In this document: one piece after another, positions 49,988 to 59,235 of the stretch | Numbering within the stretch: position 1 is the first letter of the stretch | How the letters are laid out: every line of letters begins with the position of its first letter | DNA from: Pyramidobacter piscolens | GTDB taxonomy: Bacteria; Synergistota; Synergistia; Synergistales; Dethiosulfovibrionaceae | NCBI GenBank assembly: GCA_004558205.1 | Contig: SFDM01000010.1 | Span: 25,184 to 89,183, forward strand | Length of the DNA stretch: 64,000 nt | Direction of reading: 5' to 3' | Made by a program: the position numbers and the translations under genes | The notes under the pieces: generated by a model | What the model saw: the letters and a program-made list of their open reading frames with translations, nothing else | Told to the model about the DNA's origin: nothing | Database searches by the model: none

Positions 49988-51187
49988 ATGGCAGTTGTGA
50001 ACAGAGAACTTTTAAAATCCTTTTATGACCATCAGGACGCTCAAACCCGCAAGAGCATCGATCAGGCAATCGCGAAGATGGCGGAAGTCAAAAAGCGCGG
50101 GGGAAAGATCGTGGTGGCCTGCGGCAGCGGCCCAAATATTCATGAAGGCGTCACCACTTTAATCGCCGAACTGATGGACAAGGGCATCATCGACGGAGTG
50201 ACGACCAGTTCGGCCGTGGTGGGGCACGAGATGGCCGGCGCTCTGGACCGCGTGAAGATGGTTAGCTCCGACGAGCTGGGCTTTAACCCCGAAGACATGC
50301 CCCGCGGCAACGTGTTCGAGTTTACCCGCATGAAGCCCGAGGACCGCGACGCCCTGCGCCGGGAGATCGTCCTGGACGAAGAGCTTTTGGCTCGGGAAGA
50401 TCAGGCTGCGGGTCACGAGGTGATCAAGGCCGCGGGAAATATGGCCTATCCCATGGGCTACTGGAACGAACACGTGGCCTCCGAAATTTGCGGTATCGCG
50501 CGCACCTACGGCCTTCCTTTTGAAGAAGTCGCGGGATGGGGCTGCGACCGCCGGACCATGCTCGGCATCGGCGCCGAAAAGAATCTGCCCGTGCTCGTCA
50601 GCCTGCCTCAGATGGTCGGCGGCGGCAACATCGGCCTTTGCGTCGGCGACAGTATCCCTATTTCACAGCGCTGCATGCGCGTTGCCCAGATGCTCGAGAG
50701 CGCCGACGTGATCATCGAATCGGCGATTGCCCTTTCGCAGGAACTGCACGACGGGCCCTTTGAAAAATACACGGGGCACGGGATCTGGGCCTGGTGGAAC
50801 GGACTGCACACCTACAACCTCAGAGGCAAGACGCTGATCCGCCTCGATCTCGACGAGAACCTGCGCAAAGCCTGCGAATTCCAAAGCCAGATGCAGGAAG
50901 CGATCGCCAAAGGACTGCCCAAGACCAAGGTGTCGGGCATTCCCTTCCGCATGGAGATGTCGGCCTTTGCCCGCCACGAGGGCAGCATTCCGCTGATCGG
51001 CGATATCGGAGAAGTGTGGCCCCTTCTGGCCGTGGGAGTGGCCGACGCCCTGGGGATTACGCTCGAGTTCATGAGCTACAAGCAGGAGACCGGCGAAGGC
51101 AAGGCCATGCGCGAATGGATCGTCGACAACGTCCGTCCGCTCGACGTAAAGGCCATCCGTGCGAAGGCTCGCAATTACAGGATGTAG
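49988..51187 (+). CDS. Unknown enzyme-like protein inside the KDO operon
   Basis: A 399-residue soluble protein that I cannot assign with confidence. A glycine-rich nucleotide-binding-like segment near residue 40 (KIVVACGSGPNIHEGVTTL) followed by DGVTTSSAVVGHEMAGAL weakly recalls the deoxyhypusine-synthase-like or LOR/SDH Rossmann folds; other conserved-looking blocks are GWGCDRRTMLGIG, VGGGNIGLCVGDSIP and GHGIWAWWNG. Several His, Cys and Asp residues could be catalytic. ATG 49988 has GGAGGAAG upstream. It lies 52 bases after waaA and six before kdsB, so a role in KDO or LPS chemistry is plausible but unproven. Confidence 0.8.
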   Translation: MAVVNRELLKSFYDHQDAQTRKSIDQAIAKMAEVKKRGGKIVVACGSGPNIHEGVTTLIAELMDKGIIDGVTTSSAVVGHEMAGALDRVKMVSSDELGFNPEDMPRGNVFEFTRMKPEDRDALRREIVLDEELLAREDQAAGHEVIKAAGNMAYPMGYWNEHVASEICGIARTYGLPFEEVAGWGCDRRTMLGIGAEKNLPVLVSLPQMVGGGNIGLCVGDSIPISQRCMRVAQMLESADVIIESAIALSQELHDGPFEKYTGHGIWAWWNGLHTYNLRGKTLIRLDLDENLRKACEFQSQMQEAIAKGLPKTKVSGIPFRMEMSAFARHEGSIPLIGDIGEVWPLLAVGVADALGITLEFMSYKQETGEGKAMREWIVDNVRPLDVKAIRAKARNYRM

Positions 51188-51193
51188 CGGCAT

Positions 51194-51949
51194 ATGAATA
51201 TCATCGGAGTCATCCCCGCGCGCTGGGGATCGAGCCGTTTGCCGGGAAAGCCCCTCATGGACCTGTGCGGCAAACCCGTTATCCAGCACGTCTACGAACA
51301 GTGCCTGAAAGCGAAGTCCCTGTCGAGGGTGATCGTGGCCACCGACGACGACCGGATCCTGAAAGCCGTGCAGGCCTTCGGCGGCGAGGCCGTTATGACC
51401 TCAAAAGACCACCCCAACGGCACAAGCCGTGTCGCTGAAGTGGTAGAGAACTTGGACTGCGATTATGTGATCAACGTCCAGGGCGACGAGCCCATGATCG
51501 ATCCCCGGATGATCGATCAGCTTTCAGAGGTGCTGACCGATTCCAGCTATCCTATGGCGACGCTCTCCGTCCCCTTCGAGTCCGGCGACGAAGCCCAGAA
51601 CCCCAACAACGTGAAAGTCGTGGTAGATTTGAAGGGAAAGGCCCTTTACTTCAGCCGCAGCCCCATTCCCTACGCCCGCGTGGGACAGCCCTCGCTTTAC
51701 AGGCATATCGGCATTTACGGCTACCGCAAGGACTTTCTGCCGGTGTACTTAAAGCTGACGCCAACCCCTCTGTCGGAGGCGGAAAGCCTGGAACAGCTGA
51801 GAGCCCTTGAGCATGGCCATGATATCGCCGTCGCCGTTTCCCGGGTGCCCGACGGCGGCGTCGGAATTGACGAACTTCACGACCTTGAGCGTGCCAGAAC
51901 GGTCATGCAGCAGAAACACGAGGCCGGCGTAGACGGCTCGGCCCGCTGA
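51194..51949 (+). CDS. kdsB: CMP-KDO synthetase KdsB
   Basis: A 251-residue cytidylyltransferase activating KDO with CTP. It opens with GVIPARWGSSRLPGKPL, the nucleotide-binding motif, then VATDDDRI, TSKDHPNGTSRVAEVV, VINVQGDEPMID and YRHIGIYGYRKDFL, all typical of KdsB. Length is normal. It is the last gene of the lipid A/KDO unit, closed by the hairpin at 52038-52068. Confidence 0.96.
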   Translation: MNIIGVIPARWGSSRLPGKPLMDLCGKPVIQHVYEQCLKAKSLSRVIVATDDDRILKAVQAFGGEAVMTSKDHPNGTSRVAEVVENLDCDYVINVQGDEPMIDPRMIDQLSEVLTDSSYPMATLSVPFESGDEAQNPNNVKVVVDLKGKALYFSRSPIPYARVGQPSLYRHIGIYGYRKDFLPVYLKLTPTPLSEAESLEQLRALEHGHDIAVAVSRVPDGGVGIDELHDLERARTVMQQKHEAGVDGSAR

Positions 51950-52037
51950 GAATCAACTAGGAAGCGAGTTTCAAACAGAAAGTGTGTTTTAACGCAGAAG
52001 GCGCTGTTAAATCGGCACCTTCTTGGATATAATGAGA

Positions 52038-52068
52038 GCCAGTCTGTACGTACCAGACTGGCTTTTTT
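52038..52068 (+). terminator. Intrinsic terminator after kdsB
   Basis: GCCAGTCTG (52038-52046) and CAGACTGGC (52054-52062) form a perfect 9-bp stem with loop TACGTAC, followed by TTTTTT. A TATAAT sequence (52028-52033) lies five bases before the stem without a convincing -35 box (TGTTAA at 17 bases). Confidence 0.85.
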
Positions 52069-52104
52069 GGCAGATAGAATATGTATTCGACGGGAGCAGA
52101 AAAG

Positions 52105-53325
52105 ATGAGGACTCTTTACATTGACTGTTTTGCGGGGATTGCCGGAGATATGTTTCTCGGCGCTCTGCTTGATCTTGGATTAGATGCGGACGAGTTTAGG
52201 AAAAAGCTGAGTTCCCTTGCGTTGGGCGAGTATGAATTGCAGATCCGCCGGGGGAAACGGAACGGCATCGCCGGCACCGACGTGAAAGTGGCCGTCGCTC
52301 CTGCTCATCATGACGAGCAGGAAGACGGACATGTTCACGCGCACAGCCACAGAGGGCTGAAAGAGATCAGGGCGATTATCGAGGGGTCAGGCCTTTCGGA
52401 AGAAGTGAAAAAACAGTCCCTCTCGGCCTTCCAGATATTGGGCGAGACCGAGGCTGCCGTTCACGGGACCACCCCCGAGGAAATCCATTTTCACGAAGTC
52501 GGCGCCGTTGATTCCATTGTGGACATCGTCGGCTCCTTCATTTTGCTTGAGATGCTTCAGGCCGACCGCGTCTGCTCGTCCTACGTCAACGTTGGAAGCG
52601 GCACCGTAACCTGCGCTCACGGAGTCATGCCCGTCCCGGCTCCGGCGACGGCGCGCCTGCTCCAGGGGGTGCCCGTTTTTTCGCGCGGCGAAGCCGTGGA
52701 ACGGACCACGCCGACCGGCGCGCTGCTCCTTCGCATGTTGGTCCAGTCCTACGGCCCCGCTCCCGATGGGACTATGCTGGCCTGCGGATACGGGCTTGGC
52801 GACCGGCAGACCGAGTACCCCAATCTGCTCCGCCTGAGCCTCATCGAAGAAAAAGGATCGGAGAGTGGCGCCTACTCCTCTGGAAAGGTAGCCGTCCTGG
52901 AGACCAACATCGACGATATGAACCCCCAGGACTATCAGTGCCTTTCAGAACGGCTCTTTGCGGCTGGCGCGCTCGACGTGTTTTTTACGCCCATCATGAT
53001 GAAAAAACTTCGCCCGGCCGTGCGCCTCACCTGCATTTCACGGCTTGAGACGCGAGAAGCCCTCGGCGAGATTATCCTCAGACACAGTTCAAGCATCGGC
53101 GTGCGCTGGAGCGAGGTCAACCGCATGACCCTGCGCCGCAGGGTAGAAGCCTTCGAGAGCACCTTGGGCCCTGTGGCGATGAAGTTTTCAGCCTGGGGCG
53201 ACGAGATACTTCACGTCACGCCCGAATATGAAGATTTAAAGAGAATCTCCCTGGCGGAGCAGCAGCCCATAGCGGCGGTACGGTCGCGCGTTCTTGAAGA
53301 ATTCCACTCCAAAAGGAAGGTGTAA
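52105..53325 (+). CDS. larC: Nickel-pincer cofactor nickel insertase LarC
   Basis: A 406-residue protein of the LarC family, which inserts nickel into the pyridinium dithiocarboxylate mononucleotide cofactor of lactate racemase and related enzymes. The N-terminus LYIDCFAGIAGDMFLGALLD, the His-rich stretch around residues 66-82, EIHFHEVGAVDSIVDIVG, TTPTGALLL and ETNIDDMNPQ are family hallmarks. It is one uninterrupted frame, whereas Lactobacillus LarC needs a frameshift. ATG 52105 has GGGAG upstream. LarB, LarE and an LarA-type racemase are not in this window. Confidence 0.93.
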   Translation: MRTLYIDCFAGIAGDMFLGALLDLGLDADEFRKKLSSLALGEYELQIRRGKRNGIAGTDVKVAVAPAHHDEQEDGHVHAHSHRGLKEIRAIIEGSGLSEEVKKQSLSAFQILGETEAAVHGTTPEEIHFHEVGAVDSIVDIVGSFILLEMLQADRVCSSYVNVGSGTVTCAHGVMPVPAPATARLLQGVPVFSRGEAVERTTPTGALLLRMLVQSYGPAPDGTMLACGYGLGDRQTEYPNLLRLSLIEEKGSESGAYSSGKVAVLETNIDDMNPQDYQCLSERLFAAGALDVFFTPIMMKKLRPAVRLTCISRLETREALGEIILRHSSSIGVRWSEVNRMTLRRRVEAFESTLGPVAMKFSAWGDEILHVTPEYEDLKRISLAEQQPIAAVRSRVLEEFHSKRKV

Positions 53326-53328
53326 GCC

Positions 53329-54477
53329 ATGGCGGGAAAACCATTGTTAGTGATTCTCAACGAAGGCACCCGGGGCCACCTCGTCCAAAGCCGCGGAATC
53401 CGCGACAGACTGAGCGAACTGATGCCCCTGGACTGCCTTGAGCTTGAAGTGCCTAACCTGAAAGGTTTTGAGAGGATTAAATACCTAAAAATCCTTGCGC
53501 GGAAGCTTCCCACGGCGTCGCTCTATTATGCCGAGCATTGGCTCATGAAGGCCGGCGGCAAAGAGCTTTTTGAGCAGGTCGCCATGGCCGGAAGCGAAAG
53601 CCAGCCCAAACTGTTTCTCTCGGCTGGAAGCGCGGCCGCGCCCTACTGCCTTGCCCTTTCAAAGCGGCTTGGCGGCAAAAACTGCGTCGTCATGACCCCC
53701 TCGGTCCTCGGGACGGCGCCCTTCGACATGGCCGTGGTCCCGAAGCACGACGGACGCGTGGGGGACAACATCCTCGTCACCCTGGGGGCGCCCAACGCGA
53801 TTAACGCCGACGTCCTGGCCGAGCAGAAACAGGAATTGCTCAGCGATTATCCCGCGCAGAGAAAAGAGGCCTGGGGCATCCTGATCGGCGGCGACGATCA
53901 AAATTACACCATCGCGCCGCTCTGGGTCAACAAAGTTCTGCCCACGCTTTTTGCCGCGGCGGCGGAGGCGGACGTGGACCTCTACATCACCACCTCGCGC
54001 CGGACTCAGGCCGCCACGGAATCGGCGATTTCGGAGCTGTGCCGGAACAACAGCCAGGTCAGGATGCTGCTTTTGGCGTCCCAGGATCCGCGCAATCCCG
54101 TGCCGGGTATCCTGGGGCATTGTTCGCGGGTGTTCTGCACCGAAGATTCGGTTTCGATGATTTCAGAGTCGGTCACAGCCGGCGTGCAGGTCTCGGTCAT
54201 TACAGTGGGCCATCATCACGGCGTCAAGCGGCTCTTTCAGGAGATCACGGAAAACCTGGTGGACTCGAAAATTCTCTCAAACGAGCATCTCTGGGGTGTG
54301 CCCCGCTTTAACCGAATGATAGAGGACTTTGAGAATCAGGGCTACCTGACGCTGCTGACGCCGCGCAATTTGTCCGACGACCTGAAACGCTCCCTGGAGC
54401 GGCCCCTCTACAGGATGAAAAACTTTAACGAAGCCGCGCGCGCCGCAAAATGGATTCAGGCACGGTGGATGGCATAA
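53329..54477 (+). CDS. ELM1/GtrOC1-like (DUF1022) protein
   Basis: A 382-residue protein of the ELM1-like family (DUF1022), known from plant mitochondrial fission factor ELM1 and from bacteria, where it is often found near LPS genes. The signature is visible: GILIGGDDQNYT, LYITTSRRTQAATE, and CTEDSVSMISESVTAG followed by a conserved Gly-rich end. The fold resembles a GT-B glycosyltransferase. It starts three bases after larC, before the core-sugar glycosyltransferases, so a glycosyl transfer role is possible. Confidence 0.85.
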   Translation: MAGKPLLVILNEGTRGHLVQSRGIRDRLSELMPLDCLELEVPNLKGFERIKYLKILARKLPTASLYYAEHWLMKAGGKELFEQVAMAGSESQPKLFLSAGSAAAPYCLALSKRLGGKNCVVMTPSVLGTAPFDMAVVPKHDGRVGDNILVTLGAPNAINADVLAEQKQELLSDYPAQRKEAWGILIGGDDQNYTIAPLWVNKVLPTLFAAAAEADVDLYITTSRRTQAATESAISELCRNNSQVRMLLLASQDPRNPVPGILGHCSRVFCTEDSVSMISESVTAGVQVSVITVGHHHGVKRLFQEITENLVDSKILSNEHLWGVPRFNRMIEDFENQGYLTLLTPRNLSDDLKRSLERPLYRMKNFNEAARAAKWIQARWMA

Positions 54478-54532
54478 CCCCAATTTATGCCTTGTGACGT
54501 CTTGTAAAACTAGTTGTGATGAGGTGAGCTGG

Positions 54533-55597
54533 ATGAGGGTTTTGCACTATGTCGATGAGAACAAGCTCGCTTGGGGCGAGCCGTGGATACAGCTTCTAAA
54601 AGAATTAGCCCATCTTGGCGTAGAAAATTATGTTCTCTGTCAAAATGGAGGGGTTCTTTTACCCCGGCTTCAGAAAGAAAACATTAACGCCATCGGATAT
54701 AAACCATTAGCGCAATGCGCTCCACAGCTTGCTTGGGGATTGAAACGGATTATAGAGAAAATAAATCCGGATATTATTCACACACGTCTTTCGGCGGCCG
54801 CAAAACTTGGAGGATACTGGGGGAAAAAAATTGGTATCCCTGTTTTGGAAACGGTCGATAAATTTCCAAAAGCTCACTATCACAAAGATGCTTCACTGCT
54901 TCTGCCTTGTTCGAACGCAGTAGCCGAACATATGAAAGCAAATGGTTTTCCACAAGAGAAGATGGCTATGTTGCCAAACGCCATTGAAGTAGTCCGTTAT
55001 GGTCGTGATGAAAAAATCAGGCAACGAATGAGAACGCAGCATGGTCTCAAAGACGATCAAACTGTTGTTCTGGGCGCTGGCCGATTTGTGGATTGGAAAG
55101 GTTTTGACGACCTGCTTCGTGGGTTTGCTCATTCAAAGGTATGTGAAGGAGGAGGGGTTCTTTGGATTGTCGGGGATGGACCGGAGAAAGAGAATCTGCA
55201 GCGCCTTGCGAAAGAATTAGGGCTTGATGAGGCAGTAACGTTCATTCCTTTCGTTCAGGATATTCGTCCCTATCTTTGGGCGGCAGACGTCTTTGTGCAG
55301 CCCTCTTGGGGTGCTGAGGCTTTCGGTATCATACTAATCGAAGCGATGGCTTCTTCATTAAGTTGCATTGCCACCTATAACGGTGGTATGAAAGACATTA
55401 TTGTCAATAATATTTCGGGGTTGCACGTTCCTATTCATAGCCCTGAAAAAATTGCGTCTGCATTGGATCAAAACATGAATTGTATTCTTCGCTCTCAATT
55501 AGCTGGCAATGCCCTCCAACGCGTTTATGACTATGACGTTAAAATTGTGGCTCGACAAACTTACATTGTGTATGAAAAATATATCCAAAATTCGTAG
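54533..55597 (+). CDS. Glycosyltransferase family 4 protein
   Basis: A 354-residue GT-B glycosyltransferase (GT4). The donor-binding half has GAGRFVDWKGFDDLLRGFA, LWIVGDGPEKENL, PYLWAADVFVQPSWGAEAFG and ILIEAMASSLSCIATYNGG, with the catalytic-type E-x7-E pattern. ATG 54533 follows GAGGTGAG. Base composition falls sharply here and stays AT-rich to about 61.7 kb. It probably builds part of the LPS core or O-chain; donor and acceptor are unknown. Confidence 0.9.
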   Translation: MRVLHYVDENKLAWGEPWIQLLKELAHLGVENYVLCQNGGVLLPRLQKENINAIGYKPLAQCAPQLAWGLKRIIEKINPDIIHTRLSAAAKLGGYWGKKIGIPVLETVDKFPKAHYHKDASLLLPCSNAVAEHMKANGFPQEKMAMLPNAIEVVRYGRDEKIRQRMRTQHGLKDDQTVVLGAGRFVDWKGFDDLLRGFAHSKVCEGGGVLWIVGDGPEKENLQRLAKELGLDEAVTFIPFVQDIRPYLWAADVFVQPSWGAEAFGIILIEAMASSLSCIATYNGGMKDIIVNNISGLHVPIHSPEKIASALDQNMNCILRSQLAGNALQRVYDYDVKIVARQTYIVYEKYIQNS

Positions 55598-55630
55598 AGT
55601 GCTATCCGAGGTTTGCAAGGAGTGGACTAT

Positions 55631-56662
55631 GTGAAAATAATACAAATATTGCCTGAACTGATCTTGGGTGGGGTAGAACGTCACGTGATCGACCTCTCAA
55701 ATGAGCTTGTTAAACAAGGTCATGAAGTACTTGTCGTTTCTGCCGGTGGGCAGATGGAACGTCAGCTAAATAGTCAGGTTCAGGTATATCACCTTCCAGT
55801 TCAAAAAAAGAACCTCTTTTCCGGCCTTTATTGTGTAATGCGCTTAGCGTGCCTAATAAAGAGCGGTGGTTGGCAGATTATGCATGCACATTCACGTGTG
55901 CCAGCTTGGATCGCCAATTGGACAAGCGAGATTGTCAACATACCTTGGATATATACGGCCCATGCGTTATACAGTTTGAACTTCGGACTTTATCCGTTAA
56001 AAAAAGCTAAGCTTGTTATTTGTATTAGCAAGGCGGTACAGCAACATCTTCAGAAGTTTTTACCTCACGAGTCTGTGGTTCTTTATAATGGTTTATCAGA
56101 AATAAAACACAGGTGGCATAACGCAGACTCTCCTATTCCTACTTTCCTTTGCGTAGGACGCTTAACGCGCCTTAAAGGAATCGATGCACTCATTGAAACT
56201 TTTGCGATGCTTTTAAAAAATGGTTATTCAAATTGGCGTTTAATTCTCGTAGGTGACGGACCCCTGCGACAGGAATTGGAAAATAAATGCCAGATGTTGC
56301 AGATGCAAGAATTAGTTCATTTCGCTGGTTATCAGGAAAATGTCGTGGCAGAGCTTCTTAATTGCAGTTGTTATTTATTGCCATCTCTCTCTGAGGGGAT
56401 GGGATTGACTCTTATACAGGGAGCAAAAATGGGAGTTCCTATTTTTGCCTCTAATATCCCAGCTGTTCGTGAGATTGCGTTGACTCCTGAAAAACTAATT
56501 GAACCGGGAAGCGTCTCTGCTTGGTATAAGACACTCTCTCAATTTTTAGACGGAGATAGAGATGGCTTTTGTCAGTTTGATACGGATAAACTTCTCCTTG
56601 AGTCGGAAATGGCAGAAAAAGTTACTTCTTTATATAGACATGTCATGCAGCAAGTGATGTGA
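55631..56662 (+). CDS. Glycosyltransferase family 4 protein
   Basis: A 343-residue GT4 glycosyltransferase: N-terminal ILPELILGGVERHVIDLSNEL (the GG-x-ER motif of GT4), then CVGRLTRLKGIDALIETFA, LVGDGPLRQELE, and LLPSLSEGMGLTLIQGAKMG. The start is GTG 55631 with AAGGAG eight bases upstream; the TTG at 55613 has none. AT-rich like its neighbours. Probably adds a core sugar after the heptosyltransferase step; specificity unknown. Confidence 0.9.
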   Translation: MKIIQILPELILGGVERHVIDLSNELVKQGHEVLVVSAGGQMERQLNSQVQVYHLPVQKKNLFSGLYCVMRLACLIKSGGWQIMHAHSRVPAWIANWTSEIVNIPWIYTAHALYSLNFGLYPLKKAKLVICISKAVQQHLQKFLPHESVVLYNGLSEIKHRWHNADSPIPTFLCVGRLTRLKGIDALIETFAMLLKNGYSNWRLILVGDGPLRQELENKCQMLQMQELVHFAGYQENVVAELLNCSCYLLPSLSEGMGLTLIQGAKMGVPIFASNIPAVREIALTPEKLIEPGSVSAWYKTLSQFLDGDRDGFCQFDTDKLLLESEMAEKVTSLYRHVMQQVM

Positions 56663-56724
56663 CATGGGTGTCACCATAACTTATATTCAAAAAAGATTTA
56701 AGGGAAACTGTGAGGCATAATAAC

Positions 56725-57717
56725 ATGAACTTTCCTCGTCTAAGTCGAGATAATAATAAAAAATTCAAGGTTTTATTTGTAAGATTTTCGTCATTAGGTG
56801 ATGTCGTATTGACTTCACATATCGCAAAAATGCTCAAAGAGCTTTACCCATCCTTTGAATTGACTTGGTTAACGGAAACTACCTATGAACCTTTGTTGAA
56901 AGAACTTCCGTGGATTGACAGAATAATTTGTTGGGATCGCAGGAAGACTGGCAATCTCGGATTTTTTAAGCTTATTGCAAAAATCCGCAGAGAGCATTTC
57001 GATATACTTTTTAATATGCATTGTAATGATCGCATGGTTTTATTCACTCTGCTTTCTGGAATTGCAGAAAAGATTGGAGCCCATAAACACTTTCAGTTTG
57101 TCTATGATCAGGATGTTTACGAAGTAGTCGGACAATTGGGTATTCCTTTATGTTTGGAGAAACAAATTTCTCGTTCGCTGATTCGTCCGTCAGGAATATC
57201 TCCTTTAGATCCTTTTTCGGTAAAGAAAACAGATAACTATTGTGTAGCTCTTGCAATCGGCGCCAGCCATATTCGGAAGAGATGGCCCGTTGTCCGCTGG
57301 GAGAAATTGATAGACGCTCTTTTGGCGCGAGGTTGTTTAATTGTTTTGCTTGGTACCGGCAAAGACGAAGAAGATATGGCTATGACATTAAAGGAATATG
57401 CGCCTGTGGAGCAGGTTATAAATCTCACTGGTAAACTTTCTCTTGAGGATCTTATAAGGGTTATCGATGATTCTTCACTTTTAATCTCGGGTGACACGGG
57501 GCCGTTGCATATTGGCCGAGCTCTTGGAATAAAAACGATAGCGCTTTTTGGTCCGACGTCGCTGTCGCTTGCTTATATGAAAAGTTTTACTAAGGTTTTA
57601 TATACCCCTTGTAAATTTATGGGATGCCTTGATTGGAAGTGTACCAAACCCTGTATGGAGGAAATATCAGCAGAATCTGTTATCTCAGCAGTTGATGAAA
57701 TTTTAGGGATTCTGTAA
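56725..57717 (+). CDS. ADP-heptose:LPS heptosyltransferase (GT9)
   Basis: A 330-residue GT9 protein. The N-terminal VLFVRFSSLGDVVLTSHIAK with TWLTETTYEPLLKELPWID, the central ALAIGASHIRKRWPVVRWEKL and LLISGDTGPLHIGRALGI are typical of the WaaC/WaaF/RfaF heptosyltransferases. ATG 56725 has GAGG nine bases upstream; GTG 56710 is an alternative giving five more residues. It directly precedes hldE, gmhB and gmhA, which make its ADP-heptose donor, supporting heptose transfer to KDO-lipid A or to the first heptose. Confidence 0.9.
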   Translation: MNFPRLSRDNNKKFKVLFVRFSSLGDVVLTSHIAKMLKELYPSFELTWLTETTYEPLLKELPWIDRIICWDRRKTGNLGFFKLIAKIRREHFDILFNMHCNDRMVLFTLLSGIAEKIGAHKHFQFVYDQDVYEVVGQLGIPLCLEKQISRSLIRPSGISPLDPFSVKKTDNYCVALAIGASHIRKRWPVVRWEKLIDALLARGCLIVLLGTGKDEEDMAMTLKEYAPVEQVINLTGKLSLEDLIRVIDDSSLLISGDTGPLHIGRALGIKTIALFGPTSLSLAYMKSFTKVLYTPCKFMGCLDWKCTKPCMEEISAESVISAVDEILGIL

Positions 57718-57738
57718 GAAAAAAGGCAGAAAATTTAA

Positions 57739-59235
57739 ATGGATAATCAATCTCTTTGGAAAATACTTGAAGGACTGGAAAAGAGTCATTCCTGTGCTGT
57801 AGCTGTTATTGGTGATTTAATGTTAGACCGTTACATTTATGGCGCGGTGACTCGCATATCGCCTGAAGCTCCTATTCCTGTCGTAAAATTTCAACGTGAA
57901 CGTTGTGTTCCAGGAGGAGCCGGAAATGTGGTTGCTAATCTCTGTGGGCTTGGCGCTGCCGTGAAAGTTTTTGGATGTATTGGTCCTGATAGAGAGGGGC
58001 AGATGCTCAATAAATTGCTATCTTCCCTTTTAGAATCCCGTTCTTCTGTAGATTGCACTAATGTCGTTCATTTATTTTCGAGCGGCTGCACGACAGTTAA
58101 AACTCGTATCATTGGCGGAACTCAACAACAAATGCTTCGCTTAGACAGAGAAGAACCTGTTTCCCTTTCTTCTGAACAAGAACAAACATTAATAAGACAG
58201 CTTTTTATGCTATGTGATAAAGGTTTAAAGTCCATCTTATTATCAGATTATGGGAAAGGCGTTTGTTCTCCAGAACTTTGCAGAGATGTGATAGATCTTT
58301 GCCATGTCAAGCATATCCCTGTTTTTGTGGATCCTAAAGGCAAGGATTGGTCGCGTTATAGCGGAGCAGAGCTTGTAACGCCTAATCTTACGGAATTGGC
58401 TGACGCTGTGGGGGTTCCTGTTTTAAACGATGATGAAGCTATTCTGCAATGCGGTAAAATAGTTCGTGAAAAATATGGCTTGAAAAATCTTTTGATCACT
58501 CGTTCAGAAAAAGGCGCTACTTTTATTGGAGAATCTGGCTATTTTCATGAGCCATCTCGCGCGGTGGACGTTTTTGATGTGTCCGGCGCTGGTGACACCA
58601 TGATTTCTACGGTGGCATTTCTAAGATCTTCTGGAGTTGATTGGCTCAGTTGTGTTAAATTGGCTAATATTGCTGCACAATTGGTTATCGGTAAAGCGGG
58701 AACATGTCCAATAACCTACAGAGAACTTAAAGATGCATGCCATGGCTACTGTGTAAGTACTAATAGAAAAAAACTGAACAAGTTCTATTCTGTTGAAGCA
58801 ATGGAAAATCTATGTGATTCCTGGAAGCGTGAAGGAAAACGTGTCGTTTTTACGAACGGCTGCTTTGATGTATTTCATGCAGGACATGTAGATTCTCTGG
58901 TGCGGGCTCGAGCCCTGGGAGACCGTTTAATTGTCGGCGTAAATTCAGATGCGTCCGTCCGTCGCCTTAAAGGACCTAAACGTCCTATAAATTCTCAGGA
59001 CAAAAGGATTGCTGTTCTGGAAGCATTGGAATGTGTTGACGCCGTGGTTGCCTTTAGTGAAGATACGCCTGAGGAGCTTCTTTCGCGGTTGCGCCCTAAT
59101 GTTATTGCAAAAGGAGGGGACTATCGACCTAGCCAAGTGGCGGGACGCCAATTTGCCGATGAGGTGATAATCCTTCCGTTAGTAAAGGGGTTGTCAAGCA
59201 CTTCCATTATTGCCAAACTCGGAGAGAAAACGTAA
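57739..59235 (+). CDS. hldE: Bifunctional heptose 7-phosphate kinase / heptose 1-phosphate adenylyltransferase HldE
   Basis: A 498-residue two-domain enzyme. Residues 1 to ~330 are a PfkB-type kinase (VIGDLMLDRYIYGAVTRISP, VPGGAGNVVANL, DVSGAGDTMIST with the catalytic Asp), and ~345-498 a nucleotidyltransferase (FTNGCFDVFHAGHVDSL; GVNSDASVRRLKGP). The full fusion gives both steps, from D-glycero-beta-D-manno-heptose 7-phosphate and, after GmhB, heptose 1-phosphate to ADP-heptose. Its stop overlaps the gmhB start (TAATG). Confidence 0.96.
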   Translation: MDNQSLWKILEGLEKSHSCAVAVIGDLMLDRYIYGAVTRISPEAPIPVVKFQRERCVPGGAGNVVANLCGLGAAVKVFGCIGPDREGQMLNKLLSSLLESRSSVDCTNVVHLFSSGCTTVKTRIIGGTQQQMLRLDREEPVSLSSEQEQTLIRQLFMLCDKGLKSILLSDYGKGVCSPELCRDVIDLCHVKHIPVFVDPKGKDWSRYSGAELVTPNLTELADAVGVPVLNDDEAILQCGKIVREKYGLKNLLITRSEKGATFIGESGYFHEPSRAVDVFDVSGAGDTMISTVAFLRSSGVDWLSCVKLANIAAQLVIGKAGTCPITYRELKDACHGYCVSTNRKKLNKFYSVEAMENLCDSWKREGKRVVFTNGCFDVFHAGHVDSLVRARALGDRLIVGVNSDASVRRLKGPKRPINSQDKRIAVLEALECVDAVVAFSEDTPEELLSRLRPNVIAKGGDYRPSQVAGRQFADEVIILPLVKGLSSTSIIAKLGEKT

